Positions 17,818 through 27,297 are shown, numbered from the stretch's first letter. The stretch: DNA of 64,000 nt from Halopelagius inordinatus (GCF_900113245.1 NZ_FOOQ01000006.1:106578-170577); one strand, 5' to 3'. Program-made: numbers and translations. Notes: generated from the sequence alone by a model not told the origin.

Positions 17818-19473
17818 TCAGCGCGTCTTATCGACCACGTAGTCGAGTTCGAGGTCCGTTCCGGGGTCGGTCCGCCACTCGAACACGAGGTCCCACGCGC
17901 CGTCGTCGCCGTCCCACTCGAAGTAACTCTCCCACGAGTAGGTCGCCGACGAACCGCCCGCGGCGGGTTTCGCGCGCAGGTCGAGCGCCGACAGTTCGAA
18001 GTCCTGTGGTTCTTCGACGCTTCCGGGGACCGAGGCGTAGTCGGAACTGCTGACGCCCTCGACGCGCGCGGCGGGCGAGTCGCCCGACGAGAGGGTGACG
18101 GTCCCGGAGGCGAACCCGCCGCCGACGTTGTCGCGGACGACGGTGGTGTTCGAGAACGTCCGGATATCTGTCTCCGTTCCCGCGCCGCGGACGTCGTTGC
18201 CGACGATGCGGTTGGTGTTCGTGGCCGGCCCCGTCTCCAGAATCCCCCACGGTTGCTTCGGGTCGTCTCTGTCGTCGTAGATTCGGAGGTTGGTTATCGA
18301 GACACCCTCGGCGGGAATCTGCTCGCCGTCGTCGCGCGAGTCGATGCGGACGCCGTCGCCGTCGCAGTTCTTGACGACGCCGCCTTGCACGGCGAAGTCC
18401 TGACAGTTCTGAACGAGGATGCCTTGGTCCGACGCTCCCTCGATGTTCACCTCGCCGACGGTCACGTCGTAACACTCCGAGACGCCGAAGACGCCGCGTG
18501 CCCCGCCGCGACTCACCACTTCGCCGACGGTGATGTCGTGTGCCCCGTTGGCGACGCGGAACGTCGCGTACCCGTCGGGGACGCCGGGTTCCTTCCCGAC
18601 GATGCTGTTGACCGTCGCGTCCGCGGTGTCGTTGAGGAGGACGACGCAACTGGCGGGGTCGACGCCGATTATCTGGTCCACCTGCAGGCGGTCGACGCCG
18701 TACGTCTCGAAGGCGTGGTGGTCGTTCTTCTCGACGTACACCCGTTCGACCTGGATATCCGTGGACCGCGGGGCGTCGCCCCGTCCGTCGATGCGGACGC
18801 CGTCGCTTCGTACGCCGGCGATCCGCAGGTCGCCGAGGCGAACCTCCGAGCAACTCGTCAGTCGGACGCCCATCGCCGCCGGTCCCTCGACGGTCAGCGA
18901 CTCGACTTCGATTCGCTCCGCGCCCTCGGCCCGCACGACTGGCGGCACCTCTTCGCCGTCGGGCACAGAGAGCGTCACCGGCACGTCGAGTGCGGTGTAA
19001 CTCGGCAGTTCGATGGACCCGTCGCCCTCGCGTATCTCGCCCGGCGAGGCGACGACCACCTTCTCCACCGACGTTCGGCCGTCCGTGAGGCCCTCGATTG
19101 CCGCGCGGGTGACCGAGACGACGGCCTCGCCGTTCGCGATTTCGCCGTCCGGTCCGTCGGCGTGGAAGACGCCGTCGCCGTCCTTCCAGACGACGACGTC
19201 CGCCTCCCGTGCGGAGGTGTAGACGTGTCGTACGCCGAGTTCCCCGAGATTCGAGAGGGAGTGGCCGTTCGCGTTCACGTCTCGGTTCCACGGCTTTCCT
19301 TCTTTGCCGCCGCCCGTCTCACCCTCTGTCGTCTCCTCCGCGGCGGCCGCGTTGCCTGCGAGTGCGGAGACGCTTCCGACGCCGAGAAGCGCCATCGCCG
19401 TCCGGCGGGTGTACGTCAGAGCGGTTTCCGTGCGCTGTTCGTCACCGTCGCTGTGTGAACTGGACTCGCTCAC
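17818..19473 (-). CDS. Tat-exported right-handed beta-helix protein (pectate-lyase-like fold)
   Basis: A 551-residue secreted protein. The Tat signal is at about 22-47 (TRRTAMALLGVGSVSALAG then an A-rich cleavage region), without a lipobox. The body has repeated parallel beta-helix rungs (DGVRIDGRG, HAFETYGVDRLQVDQIIGV, DGDGVRIDSRDDG), as in pectate lyases, GH28 and related polysaccharide enzymes; I cannot assign catalytic residues. The C-terminal ~100 residues resemble a beta-sandwich. The GTG start at 19473 is preceded by the TATA-like TTTATTTAA at about 19494-19502. It may be the extracellular depolymerase of the locus. Confidence 0.8.
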   Translation of the reverse strand: MSESSSHSDGDEQRTETALTYTRRTAMALLGVGSVSALAGNAAAAEETTEGETGGGKEGKPWNRDVNANGHSLSNLGELGVRHVYTSAREADVVVWKDGDGVFHADGPDGEIANGEAVVSVTRAAIEGLTDGRTSVEKVVVASPGEIREGDGSIELPSYTALDVPVTLSVPDGEEVPPVVRAEGAERIEVESLTVEGPAAMGVRLTSCSEVRLGDLRIAGVRSDGVRIDGRGDAPRSTDIQVERVYVEKNDHHAFETYGVDRLQVDQIIGVDPASCVVLLNDTADATVNSIVGKEPGVPDGYATFRVANGAHDITVGEVVSRGGARGVFGVSECYDVTVGEVNIEGASDQGILVQNCQDFAVQGGVVKNCDGDGVRIDSRDDGEQIPAEGVSITNLRIYDDRDDPKQPWGILETGPATNTNRIVGNDVRGAGTETDIRTFSNTTVVRDNVGGGFASGTVTLSSGDSPAARVEGVSSSDYASVPGSVEEPQDFELSALDLRAKPAAGGSSATYSWESYFEWDGDDGAWDLVFEWRTDPGTDLELDYVVDKTR

Positions 19474-19575
19474 GCACCGACTATCACAATCGTTCGTTAA
19501 ATAAATTGCCTCCGCTCTGAACTTCGAGAGTCGGACGCATCGCCTGCCGCGGAGACGAGAGAGGGCGGTTCTCGG

Positions 19576-20415
19576 TTACTCCGGCGGACTGTCCCACTCC
19601 TCGCCGTCGTCCTGCGGGTTGTATCCGATTCGGGCGCGGGCGTGTTCCAGGTCGTACCACCGGCGTCGGTTGTCGCTCACACCGCTGAAGATGCCGAACT
19701 CCACGTCGTCGTCCTGCAGACAGCAGTCTATCTGGTGCGCGAAGTCGCGGCGGGACTGCCACATCGCCTTCATCCGGGCGACAGTCTCCTCGTACTCGTC
19801 GCTCCCGCGTTCCATCTCGCCCTCGTCGACTGCGCGTTCGGCGTCGCCGTACGGGTGGTCGTACTCGGGCATTCGAACGCTGCAGACGCGAATCGCGTAG
19901 AACTGCTTCGGATACTCGTTTTTCTCGGCGTAGTACCGTCCCATGTCCTCGCCGTAAGCCTTCGTCATCCCGTAGAACGAGTCCGGCCGGACCGGGTCGG
20001 TGTGGTCTACGACCAAGTCGTCGTCGGGGTAGTAGATGTCCGGCGCGAACTCGTCTTCGTACCCGCCCATGACGTGGTTCGTAGAGAGGAAGACGAACGA
20101 CTCCATCTCCGCCTCCCGGGCCGCCTCCAGCGCGTTGTACATCCCGACGATGTTCGGTTCGAAGACGTCGTCCCAACTGCCGTCGGTGTAGGGGTACGCC
20201 GCCATGTGGACCATCGCGTCGTGTCCCTCTGCCGCCTCTCGAAGGGCGTCGCCGTCCGCGACGTCGCCGACCACGGTGTCGTACCCGCCGTAGGGATGGT
20301 CCTCCGGGCGGTCGGACCGGTTGAAGTACGTGAAGTCGTACTCGTCGCTGTCGTGGAGGTGGTCTATCACTGCGGTACCGCACCGACCGTACACGCCGGT
20401 CATCAGCACGTCCAT
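19576..20415 (-). CDS. Uronate dehydrogenase-like NAD-dependent SDR
   Basis: The 279-residue short-chain dehydrogenase matches uronate dehydrogenase, which oxidises galacturonate or glucuronate to the aldaro-lactone. Signs are the N-terminal GVYGRCG nucleotide loop, STNHVMGGY (as in SSNH of known UDH) and the catalytic Y148-x3-K152 in RPDSFYGMTKAYGE. Cytoplasmic. The TATA-like AATTTATTATC (20437-20447) lies ~25 bases upstream of the ATG. It sits next to a lactone-type enolase and a KdgD-type lyase, giving consecutive steps of the oxidative uronate pathway. Confidence 0.85.
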   Translation of the reverse strand: MDVLMTGVYGRCGTAVIDHLHDSDEYDFTYFNRSDRPEDHPYGGYDTVVGDVADGDALREAAEGHDAMVHMAAYPYTDGSWDDVFEPNIVGMYNALEAAREAEMESFVFLSTNHVMGGYEDEFAPDIYYPDDDLVVDHTDPVRPDSFYGMTKAYGEDMGRYYAEKNEYPKQFYAIRVCSVRMPEYDHPYGDAERAVDEGEMERGSDEYEETVARMKAMWQSRRDFAHQIDCCLQDDDVEFGIFSGVSDNRRRWYDLEHARARIGYNPQDDGEEWDSPPE

Positions 20416-20496
20416 ACCTCCTCTCTCCGACGTAGCGATAATAAATTGAGGGGGTCGCCCGGGTCGAACCCTCTCAGTCAGGCGGTTTCCGGCGGA

Positions 20497-21630
20497 CTAC
20501 TCGACTCTGTACCGCTCTACCGCCTCCTCGTCCACCTCGATTCCGAGGCCCGGCCCCTGCGGCACGTCGAGGACGCCGCCCGTCGGGTCGAACGGGTCTT
20601 CGAGCAACTCCTCGCGCAGGGGGTTCTCGCTCCGGTCGAACTCGACCACCATCGGGTCGGGGACGTTCCGCGTGTGGGGGTAGTCGGAGACGCTGGCGGC
20701 GAACTGGACCGCCGCGGCGAGTCCGACCGCGCTGTTCCAGATGTGGGGTCTGACGCCGACGTTCTCCGTCGTCGCCAGTTTCGCGATGGTGCGCGCCTCC
20801 GAGAGACCCCCGCACCGCGCGAGATTCGGTTGGACGATGTCGACGAGTCTGTCGTCGATGAGTCGCTTGAACTCGAATCGACCGTAGTGGGCCTCTCCGG
20901 CCGCGATTGGGATATCGACGCTCCGCTTCAGTTCGCGGTAGCCCGAGAGGTTCTCCGGCGGAACCGGTTCTTCCATCCAGCCGATATCGTACTCCGCTAT
21001 CGCCGTCGCGGTTCGGACGGCCTGCTCCGGGCGGTAGTTCCCGTTAACGTCCACCATCAGCGTCGCGTCGTCGCCGAGTATCTCCCGGGCGGTTCGCACG
21101 CGCCGCACGTCGTCTTCGACGCCGTTCCCGATTTTTATCTTCGCGGCGGTGAACCCCTCCTCGACGGCCCGTTCTATCGGCTCTGCGATGTCTCGGTCCG
21201 CCTCCGTGAAGTACATCGTCGAGGCGTACGGCGTGAGCGTCTCCCGTTTGCGCCCGCCCAACAGGCGGTGAATCGGCCGACCGACCTCCTGTCCGATGAT
21301 GTCCCAGCAGGCCACGTCGAGTGCGCTGACCGCGCTTTGGACGAAGACGCTCTCGCCGAAGTGGTACGGGTCGGTGTAGGACCGATCGGCCAGAGACTCC
21401 ACGTCGAAGGGGTCCATCCCGACGACGTCGTCGCGGAACAGTTCCTCGATGGTCGCTTTGGCGATGCGGCCGGGGACGAACGTTTCGCCCCACCCGACCC
21501 GACCGGTGTCGGTCTCAGCGCGGAGCAGCGTCGTCGCGCGCTCTCTGCCGAATCCGCGGGCGTCGCCGACTCCCTCGCCCTCGGGGAGGGTGTGGGAGAG
21601 CGGAATCACGTCGAGGTGGACGATTTCCAT
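20497..21630 (-). CDS. Enolase-superfamily aldarate/galactarolactone enzyme
   Basis: This 377-residue mandelate-racemase-group enzyme has a complete active site: K164-x-K166, metal ligands D194 (DVNGN), E220/E221 (MEEP) and E246 (AAGE), and H296 (RPHIWN). Enzymes of this subgroup dehydrate aldarates or isomerise galactarolactone (Gci type) to the 3-deoxy-2-keto-hexarate. Being 82 bases upstream of the uronate dehydrogenase on the same strand makes galactaro-/glucaro-lactone or galactarate the likely substrate (inference). It starts at the ATG at 21630 after CCTATTTGC (about 21652-21660). Confidence 0.85.
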   Translation of the reverse strand: MEIVHLDVIPLSHTLPEGEGVGDARGFGRERATTLLRAETDTGRVGWGETFVPGRIAKATIEELFRDDVVGMDPFDVESLADRSYTDPYHFGESVFVQSAVSALDVACWDIIGQEVGRPIHRLLGGRKRETLTPYASTMYFTEADRDIAEPIERAVEEGFTAAKIKIGNGVEDDVRRVRTAREILGDDATLMVDVNGNYRPEQAVRTATAIAEYDIGWMEEPVPPENLSGYRELKRSVDIPIAAGEAHYGRFEFKRLIDDRLVDIVQPNLARCGGLSEARTIAKLATTENVGVRPHIWNSAVGLAAAVQFAASVSDYPHTRNVPDPMVVEFDRSENPLREELLEDPFDPTGGVLDVPQGPGLGIEVDEEAVERYRVE

Positions 21631-21731
21631 ATCTACGACGGAGCCCGGGGCCGCAAATAGGTTTCCCCGGACCCTCTCGTTTCCGGGTTCTGCAGGGGGG
21701 AACGGCGGTGTACGGTCAGACCGACGATGGG

Positions 21732-21739
21732 TTTATATT
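21732..21739 (+). promoter_or_regulatory. TATA-like promoter of the KdgD-type gene
   Basis: TTTATATT ends 24 bases before the ATG at 21763, the normal spacing for a leaderless haloarchaeal transcript. Confidence 0.5.
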
Positions 21740-21762
21740 CGATGACTTTGAGTTACTGACTC

Positions 21763-22701
21763 ATGCCACTGTCAGACGAGCATCTGCGGCGACGCCTCCG
21801 CGGCGTTGCCGTCGGGTTACTGACGCCGTTCGACGAGGAGTTGGAGATAGAGCATCACAAACTGGCCGAGAACGCCCAGACGTTGGCCGGAGAAGGTATC
21901 CAGACGTTTCTCGCCGCGGCGAACATCAGCGAATACCACTCCCTGTCACAGCGCGAACGCATCGCAGTGACCGAGACGAGCGTCGACGCGCTTTCGTCCG
22001 ACGCCTGTGTGCTCGCCGGCGTCGGCGGTTCGACGGCGAACGCGTTGGAACTCGTCGAAGCGTACGACAGAATCGGCGTGGACGCGATGATGATTATGCC
22101 GCCCGACCACACGTACCTCCACGAGCGCGGACTGTTGCGGTACTACGAGAAACTCGACGACGCCACCGACACACCCCTCGTACCCTACGTGCGCGGCTTC
22201 GACCCGTCGGTGTCCTATCTCCGGGACCTGACGCACGTAGACGGCGTCGTCGGTATCAAATACGCGCTGAAAGATCAGGTAAAACTCGGCGCGGGCGTCG
22301 ACGCCGGCGCGGACGACGTGGTGTGGGTGGACGGCCTCGCGGAACCGTACGCGGTGGGCTTTTGGAACGAAGGCATCGAGGGCTTCTCCGCGGGAGTGAG
22401 CAACTTCCGTCCGGAGGTCGGACTCGCTCTGTTCGACGCCCTCTCGGACTCCGACTGGGAACGCGCCCGGGAGATTCGCGACATCACGCTCCCGTATCAG
22501 AACTTCCGCGAGTGCACCGGCGAAGACAACGAAATCGCGGGCGCGATAAGCGTCTCCGCGGTGAAGAAGGGCCTCGAACTCGCCGGACTCCACGGCGGCA
22601 GGGTCAGAGAACCGATTCGCTCGCTCTCGCCCGCGGACGAACGGACGGCCGAGGAGATATACGCCAAACTCGACGACGACATCGAACGGGTCATCGGATA
22701 A
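21763..22701 (+). CDS. KdgD-type 5-dehydro-4-deoxyglucarate dehydratase (DapA superfamily)
   Basis: The 312-residue class I aldolase-fold protein has the Schiff-base Lys at K166 (VGIKYALKD) and the catalytic Tyr at Y142 (LVPYVRG). In the DHDPS/NAL superfamily, the subgroup with this context decarboxylates and dehydrates 5-keto-4-deoxyglucarate to alpha-ketoglutarate semialdehyde. It is divergent to the enolase and uronate dehydrogenase, which would supply the substrate. A 2-keto-3-deoxy acid lyase of the same superfamily is the alternative. The product would need an aldehyde dehydrogenase; the only one in this locus is a broken gene at 26838. Confidence 0.82.
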   Translation: MPLSDEHLRRRLRGVAVGLLTPFDEELEIEHHKLAENAQTLAGEGIQTFLAAANISEYHSLSQRERIAVTETSVDALSSDACVLAGVGGSTANALELVEAYDRIGVDAMMIMPPDHTYLHERGLLRYYEKLDDATDTPLVPYVRGFDPSVSYLRDLTHVDGVVGIKYALKDQVKLGAGVDAGADDVVWVDGLAEPYAVGFWNEGIEGFSAGVSNFRPEVGLALFDALSDSDWERAREIRDITLPYQNFRECTGEDNEIAGAISVSAVKKGLELAGLHGGRVREPIRSLSPADERTAEEIYAKLDDDIERVIG

Positions 22702-23256
22702 CGCCCCGGACGTGCGAACGCCGCCACCGAACCTCGACAAGCCACCGTCTCGACGACCGAATCGCTATCCGTTTCTCCGACGCTCTCGACACCGACGACT
22801 CCGTCCGGAAGCTCTTTCGCGCGAATCCTCTCTATCGGGCTTACAGAGGCTCAGGCGACAGTTTAATCCTTTTGACGGGACGGTACCCCGAGCGCCGTTC
22901 GTCCCCGGTTCGCAACAGGGGAACGAAATCGGACGGCGAACGCGGCCAAACGCGGCGAACACCGCCGATTCGTTCCCGAGAGGGGAATCGACCGGATTCA
23001 GCGCTCTCAGTGGCCGATTCGGTCGAATAGGACGTCCGTCCGCGCGCCTCTCTCCTCTACGACGGTCTGACGAGCGCGGAAATCTGCCTCGAACCGGCGT
23101 AACGGCGCCTGATCCGTTACAGTCCTAAAACCGTAATGGTTCGCAGGCGGGGAACCGAAAGCCGGTGGCACGGGCCGATCCCGGCGGACGAGGGTTCGGG
23201 CGATTCGGGTGCGACGGAGATACCGATAAGTGGGTGCGTGATGGAGGAGAGAGTAG
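22702..23256. other. 555-base intergenic region
   Basis: No credible gene on either strand; the open frames here are Arg/Ser-rich. A weak AT-rich segment (AGTTTAATCCTTTTGA) at about 22859-22875 could be a lone promoter or terminator. A GGAGGAGA ribosome-binding site at about 23233 serves the SGNH gene. Confidence 0.45.
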
Positions 23257-24288
23257 ATGGACCGACACGGCATCCAGTTTCACAACGTGCAGGAACTCCG
23301 AGACGCGGAGGGAGACGGCGACAGGATTCAACGCGTTCCCGAGGACGTCCGGACTCGACTGAACGACGGCGCGCGGACTCGGATGTGTCACCCCGCGGGC
23401 GTCGAACTTCGGTTCGTCTCCGAGGGGCCCGTCCGAGTGACGCTCTCCTCGCGCGTGCGAGACAGTACGGTGCGACCGTTCTGGGGCGATTTCCAAGCTA
23501 GCGGCGAGGAAGTCGTCGTGGGAGAGGACCCGACGACCGTCGAACTCGAACTCCCCGAACAACTGACCGACCTGCGCCCCTCCGCCCGAGACGGCCTCCG
23601 GTACGACCCGCGCGTGTGCCGTCTCGTCCTCCCGGGAGAGCACCGCGGGGGACACGTTCGGTTCCACGGCGTCGAGGGGGACGTCCGCCCGCCGACGGAG
23701 TCGGAACTCCCGTCGGTGCGGTATCTCGCGTACGGCACGTCGATAACCGAGGGGGAAGCGCCCGTCAGCGAGACGCTCACGTACGTCAATCAGGCGGCGC
23801 GACGCCTCGGGGCCGACCCGATAAACCTCGGGTCGTGCGGGTCCGCCTACTGCGACGAAGCGATGGCCGAACACATCGCCGGCCGCGACGACTGGGACGT
23901 GGCAACGCTCTCGATTTCGGTGAACATGCTCGGAACGTTCTCGGTGGACGCGTTCCGAAACCGGGCGGCCGCGATGGTCGACGCCGTCGCGGGAGCGAAC
24001 CCCAACCGGCCCGTCGCTTGCATCACTATCTTCCCGAACGCGCGCGACTACCGAGTTAGCTACGAGGACGACGACGAGTGCGAACGCTTCCGCGACGCAC
24101 TGAGAACCGTCGTCGCCGAGTCCGACCGAGAGAACGTCCACCTCCTCGAAGGACCGGACCTACTTCCGACGGCCGCCGGACTGACGACGGACCTCGGTCA
24201 CCCCGGCGACGACGCCATGATACGGATCGGAGAGAACCTCGCGCGCGAGTTGAAACCGTTGCTGGCGGATGCGGATTCGACGCTCTGA
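23257..24288 (+). CDS. SGNH/GDSL-family esterase
   Basis: A 343-residue two-part protein: an N-terminal beta-rich region (1-150) and a C-terminal SGNH hydrolase domain. Catalytic Ser162 is in YGTSITEG, and D312-L-G-H315 forms the block V dyad. The beta-domain plus SGNH layout is known from carbohydrate esterases (CE2-like) that deacetylate sugars. It could remove acetyl groups from pectin-derived oligomers (inference). It starts at an ATG with GGAGGAG upstream, one of the few genes here that seems to use a leader. Confidence 0.83.
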   Translation: MDRHGIQFHNVQELRDAEGDGDRIQRVPEDVRTRLNDGARTRMCHPAGVELRFVSEGPVRVTLSSRVRDSTVRPFWGDFQASGEEVVVGEDPTTVELELPEQLTDLRPSARDGLRYDPRVCRLVLPGEHRGGHVRFHGVEGDVRPPTESELPSVRYLAYGTSITEGEAPVSETLTYVNQAARRLGADPINLGSCGSAYCDEAMAEHIAGRDDWDVATLSISVNMLGTFSVDAFRNRAAAMVDAVAGANPNRPVACITIFPNARDYRVSYEDDDECERFRDALRTVVAESDRENVHLLEGPDLLPTAAGLTTDLGHPGDDAMIRIGENLARELKPLLADADSTL

Positions 24289-24338
24289 CGTCCCGTCGCG
24301 TCCGGAAACAGGTGTCTCCTGTCGTCGCCCCCGACTGC

Positions 24339-25436
24339 TCACCACGAGGTTATCGTCACGTCTCGAAGCGGCCTCTCTAGCGGTACCGAGACGGTGCCGC
24401 CGGTGTAGTGAGAGAGGTAGAACGCGACGATGATTTCGAGCGACCGGGTCGCCTCCTCTCCGGGCGACCGGTTCTCCGCGTCGCCGTCGAGAAGCGCTTG
24501 GACGTGGTTCGCCGCGTTCGCGAACGACCGCTGGTAGTCGTCGTCCCACGTCCACGACCCGTCGATTCCCGGTAACGGCGTCTCGACGTGGTCGCCGTCC
24601 TCCAAGGACCAGTAGCGCCACTCGCCGTCGTCGTTGTTCATGTAGAGTTTCCCTTCGCTCCCGACGAAGTTGAGCGTCATCGAGGAGTCCTCTCGGGGGA
24701 CGGTGCAGTCGACGGTGACGAACGTGCCGTCGTCCATGACGACGTGGCCGCCGCCGCCGGAGTCGTCGACGTCTCGGTCCACGTCCAGCGAATCGACCGC
24801 CTCGTTCTCGCCGGTGACGTACCCGGACACCCGGTCCGCCCGCGCGTCGAGGAGGTAGACGAGGGTATCGAGCACGTGCGTCGAGTTGCGCATCAGTTCC
24901 ATCCGGTACTGGGTGCTGACGGAGTGAACGTCGCCGAGGACGTCCTCTTCGACGACGAGTTCGCGGAGGCGGCGGAGTTTGTCGGTGAACCGAAACGAGT
25001 GATTGACGACGAGTTCGGTGTCCGTCTCCGCGCAGACCGACACCATCTCTTCTGCATCGCTGACCTGCGACGCGATGGGTTTCTCGCACCAGACCACGTC
25101 GGGGTCCGCCGCCGACCGCGCCGCGTCCACGACGTGGTCGCGGTGGAGGAACGACGGCGTACAGACCGAGACGACGTCTAACTCCTCGGCTTCGAGCATC
25201 GCCTCGTGACCCACGTACCGCCGGTCGTCGGATATCTCCCACGCCGTCCCGAACCGGTCGAGTTTCTCTTCGTCAACGTCGGCGACGGCGACGAGTTCGA
25301 CGTCCTCGGTGGCGGCGTACCCGCCCGCGTGACTCGCCTCTATCTTCTCCGTCCCGATGGCCTCCTCGTCGTGCATTCCGAGGATGCCCATGCCGGCGAT
25401 TCCGCCGGTGCCGATGATGCCCGCGGTGTATGTCAT
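24339..25436 (-). CDS. Gfo/Idh/MocA-family oxidoreductase
   Basis: The 365-residue enzyme has an N-terminal Rossmann fold (GIIGTGGIAG, 6-15) and the diagnostic EKP motif (118-120, CEKPIA). Family members oxidise or reduce sugars and cyclitols with NAD(P). The start at 25436 gives the Rossmann loop at the N-terminus as usual; the frame is open further upstream but that part covers the divergent promoter. It is convergent with the SGNH gene and divergent to the AEC transporter. Substrate unknown. Confidence 0.88.
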   Translation of the reverse strand: MTYTAGIIGTGGIAGMGILGMHDEEAIGTEKIEASHAGGYAATEDVELVAVADVDEEKLDRFGTAWEISDDRRYVGHEAMLEAEELDVVSVCTPSFLHRDHVVDAARSAADPDVVWCEKPIASQVSDAEEMVSVCAETDTELVVNHSFRFTDKLRRLRELVVEEDVLGDVHSVSTQYRMELMRNSTHVLDTLVYLLDARADRVSGYVTGENEAVDSLDVDRDVDDSGGGGHVVMDDGTFVTVDCTVPREDSSMTLNFVGSEGKLYMNNDDGEWRYWSLEDGDHVETPLPGIDGSWTWDDDYQRSFANAANHVQALLDGDAENRSPGEEATRSLEIIVAFYLSHYTGGTVSVPLERPLRDVTITSW

Positions 25437-25547
25437 ACGATGTACTCGTCTCCTGGCGAGGACTACGGAGACCGGGTACAATACGGTTGGGGTACCGTCA
25501 GCGACGGGAACGCAAGAGCCAAGCATCCAACGACGCTCCGACCGACT

Positions 25548-26456
25548 ATGAGCGTCGCACTGAAGTTGGGATATATGCTCGTTCTCCTCGGCACCGGCCT
25601 CGTCGCGAAGTCGACGGGCGTCGTCGACGAGACTCGCCGCGACAGACTCACGTTCTTCGCGTTCTACCTCGCGCTTCCCGCCCTCGTGTTCACCTCGACG
25701 TACGCACAGCCAATCGGTGAGGTCATCACGCCCTCGTTGATGTTCGGACTGTGGGCCGTCCTGTTTCTGATGGTCGGCATCAGCTTTCTCGTCCACCGGT
25801 CCATCGTCGGGCGAGACACCCGAAGCGTCGCCATCGTCCAGTCGTACCACAGCAACTTCGGCTTTCTCGGCCTTCCCCTCGTCGCGTCCACGTTCGGCCC
25901 CACCGCGACGGCGAAAGCGAGCATCATCCTCGGCGTCGGGTCACTCACGCAGGTTCCGTTGACCATCGCGTTGCTCATCTCCATCAACGACGCGGACGTC
26001 TCGTTCCGCGAGGAAGCCGTCGAGGTGGTCAAGACGCCGGTCATCCCCTCTCTCGTGGCCGGTCTGACGTTCTCGTACTTCGGACTCGGCGTCCCCTCCG
26101 TCCTCGCGTCCGGACTGGAGGCGGTCGCCGGACTCGCGCTTCCCGTCGCCCTCGTCTGCGTCGGTGCCTCCCTCTCGGCGCGGACGGACTCGTTCGACCT
26201 CCGGACGGTCGGGTCCGTCGTCGGATTGAAGGTGTTTCTCATGCCGTTCGTCGCACTCCTCGTGTTCTCCGCGATGGGGTCGGAGTGGTCGACCGTTCAG
26301 GCGGGCGTGACGATGCTCGCCGCGCCGACGGCCGTCTCGACGTTCATCTACACGAACGAACTCGGTGGCGACCCGGGATTGGCGTCGATGAACGTCTTCG
26401 TGACGACAGTCGTCTCCGTCGGGACGCTTCTGGCCGTGCTCGGGTTCCTCGTCTGA
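25548..26456 (+). CDS. AEC-family (auxin efflux carrier-like) transporter
   Basis: The 302-residue membrane protein has about ten helices in two repeats and the AEC pattern. It starts GYMLVLLGTGLVAKSTG, and the second half has SALSARTDSFD-like and AAPTAVSTFIYTNELGG segments. AEC proteins export or import organic acids and other anions. It starts at the ATG at 25548, 111 bases from the divergent oxidoreductase gene. It may move sugar acids produced in this locus (inference). Confidence 0.88.
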   Translation: MSVALKLGYMLVLLGTGLVAKSTGVVDETRRDRLTFFAFYLALPALVFTSTYAQPIGEVITPSLMFGLWAVLFLMVGISFLVHRSIVGRDTRSVAIVQSYHSNFGFLGLPLVASTFGPTATAKASIILGVGSLTQVPLTIALLISINDADVSFREEAVEVVKTPVIPSLVAGLTFSYFGLGVPSVLASGLEAVAGLALPVALVCVGASLSARTDSFDLRTVGSVVGLKVFLMPFVALLVFSAMGSEWSTVQAGVTMLAAPTAVSTFIYTNELGGDPGLASMNVFVTTVVSVGTLLAVLGFLV

Positions 26457-26837
26457 GACGCTCGGCGAAATCCTCCACCCCCGATAGTTTTAATACGTTC
26501 TGAGAGGGAGATACGTATCGTCCCGACTGTCACCAGCGGGACTGTGATGCCGCCGCACCCACACATCACGCCGCGACCGAACCGTGCCACGGTCCGCGGA
26601 GGCGTTCAACTCACACCGTCTGTCCATGCCGCCTTCGGGGAAGGCCGCTTCGCCGACGAATCGGCGAAGCGGTCCCGTCGGTCGTTTCGGCACGTCGACG
26701 AATATTCCACGGACGACTCGAACGCGCTGAAGTCCGTTAGAGATGTCTTCGACGACGGAGAGCGCTCGGAACCCGTACGGCGACACCTCCTTCGTATCCG
26801 ACCGTTATTTATCGGAGGATAGAGAACGGTCGGTCAG
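26457..26837. other. 381-base gap with a strong hairpin
   Basis: The gap holds no convincing gene. Signals seen are a TATA-like GTTTTAATAC (about 26487-26496), a 12-bp perfect hairpin (26645-26672, listed separately) and the TTATTTAT box (26805-26812) that correctly precedes the truncated aldehyde dehydrogenase gene. Confidence 0.5.
26645..26672. repeat. 12-bp perfect inverted repeat (hairpin)
   Basis: Arms CCGCTTCGCCGA (26645-26656) and TCGGCGAAGCGG (26661-26672) flank a CGAA loop. There is no T-run after it, so it is not a typical archaeal terminator. The core GCGAAGCG also occurs in a hairpin inside the GH3 gene, suggesting a dispersed palindromic element. Confidence 0.6.
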
Positions 26838-27200
26838 ATGCCCCCAGAGGCCCGTAACTACGTAAACGGCGAGTGGGTCGAGTCCCGTTCCGGCGAGACG
26901 TTCGCGGTCAGAAATCCCGCGTCGCCTGGCGAAGTCGTCAGCAGACAGCAGGCGTCGCCGGGCGACGACGTCGACTACGGCCTCTCGGCCAGCATCGTCA
27001 CGCAGGACCTGACGGAGGCAAAGCGGTTCGTCCACGACGTCGAGGCGGGCGTCGCCAAGGTCAACGAGAAGACGACCGGCCTCGAACTCCACGTCCCGTT
27101 CGGCGGGTACAAAGACTCCTCGACGAACACGTACCGCGAACAGGGCGACGCCGGACTCAACTTTTACACCTCGGTGAAGACCGCCTACGAGAACTACTGA
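26838..27200 (+). pseudogene. Internally deleted alpha-ketoglutarate semialdehyde dehydrogenase
   Basis: The 120-residue reading frame joins the first ~35 residues of an aldehyde dehydrogenase (NYVNGEWVESRSGETFAVRNPAS) directly to its last ~80 (DVDYGLSASIVTQD, then FGGYKDSS and REQGDAGLNFYTS). Family members are ~480 residues; the missing ~360 include the nucleotide-binding core, catalytic Cys and Glu, so it cannot be active. The C-terminus resembles haloarchaeal ketoglutarate-semialdehyde dehydrogenase, the enzyme expected after KdgD. The joint lies near two imperfect copies of GCGTCGCC(T/G)GGCGA (26921-26934 and 26950-26963). Promoter TTATTTAT (26805-26812) and reading frame are intact, pointing to a recent event or a retained short product. 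Confidence 0.85.
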
Positions 27201-27297
27201 ATCGACTCTCGGTCGTCGGCCGCCGTTCTCGGACGCCGGACGCGACCCGAGAAGAGAGACGAGGGAGATGGCACAGAGACGGGAGAGAGCGAGCGAC

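Noticed and set aside
26544..26822. Plus-strand frame between the AEC transporter and the ALDH remnant
   Set aside because: Runs through the perfect hairpin and the ALDH promoter and shows no conserved features.
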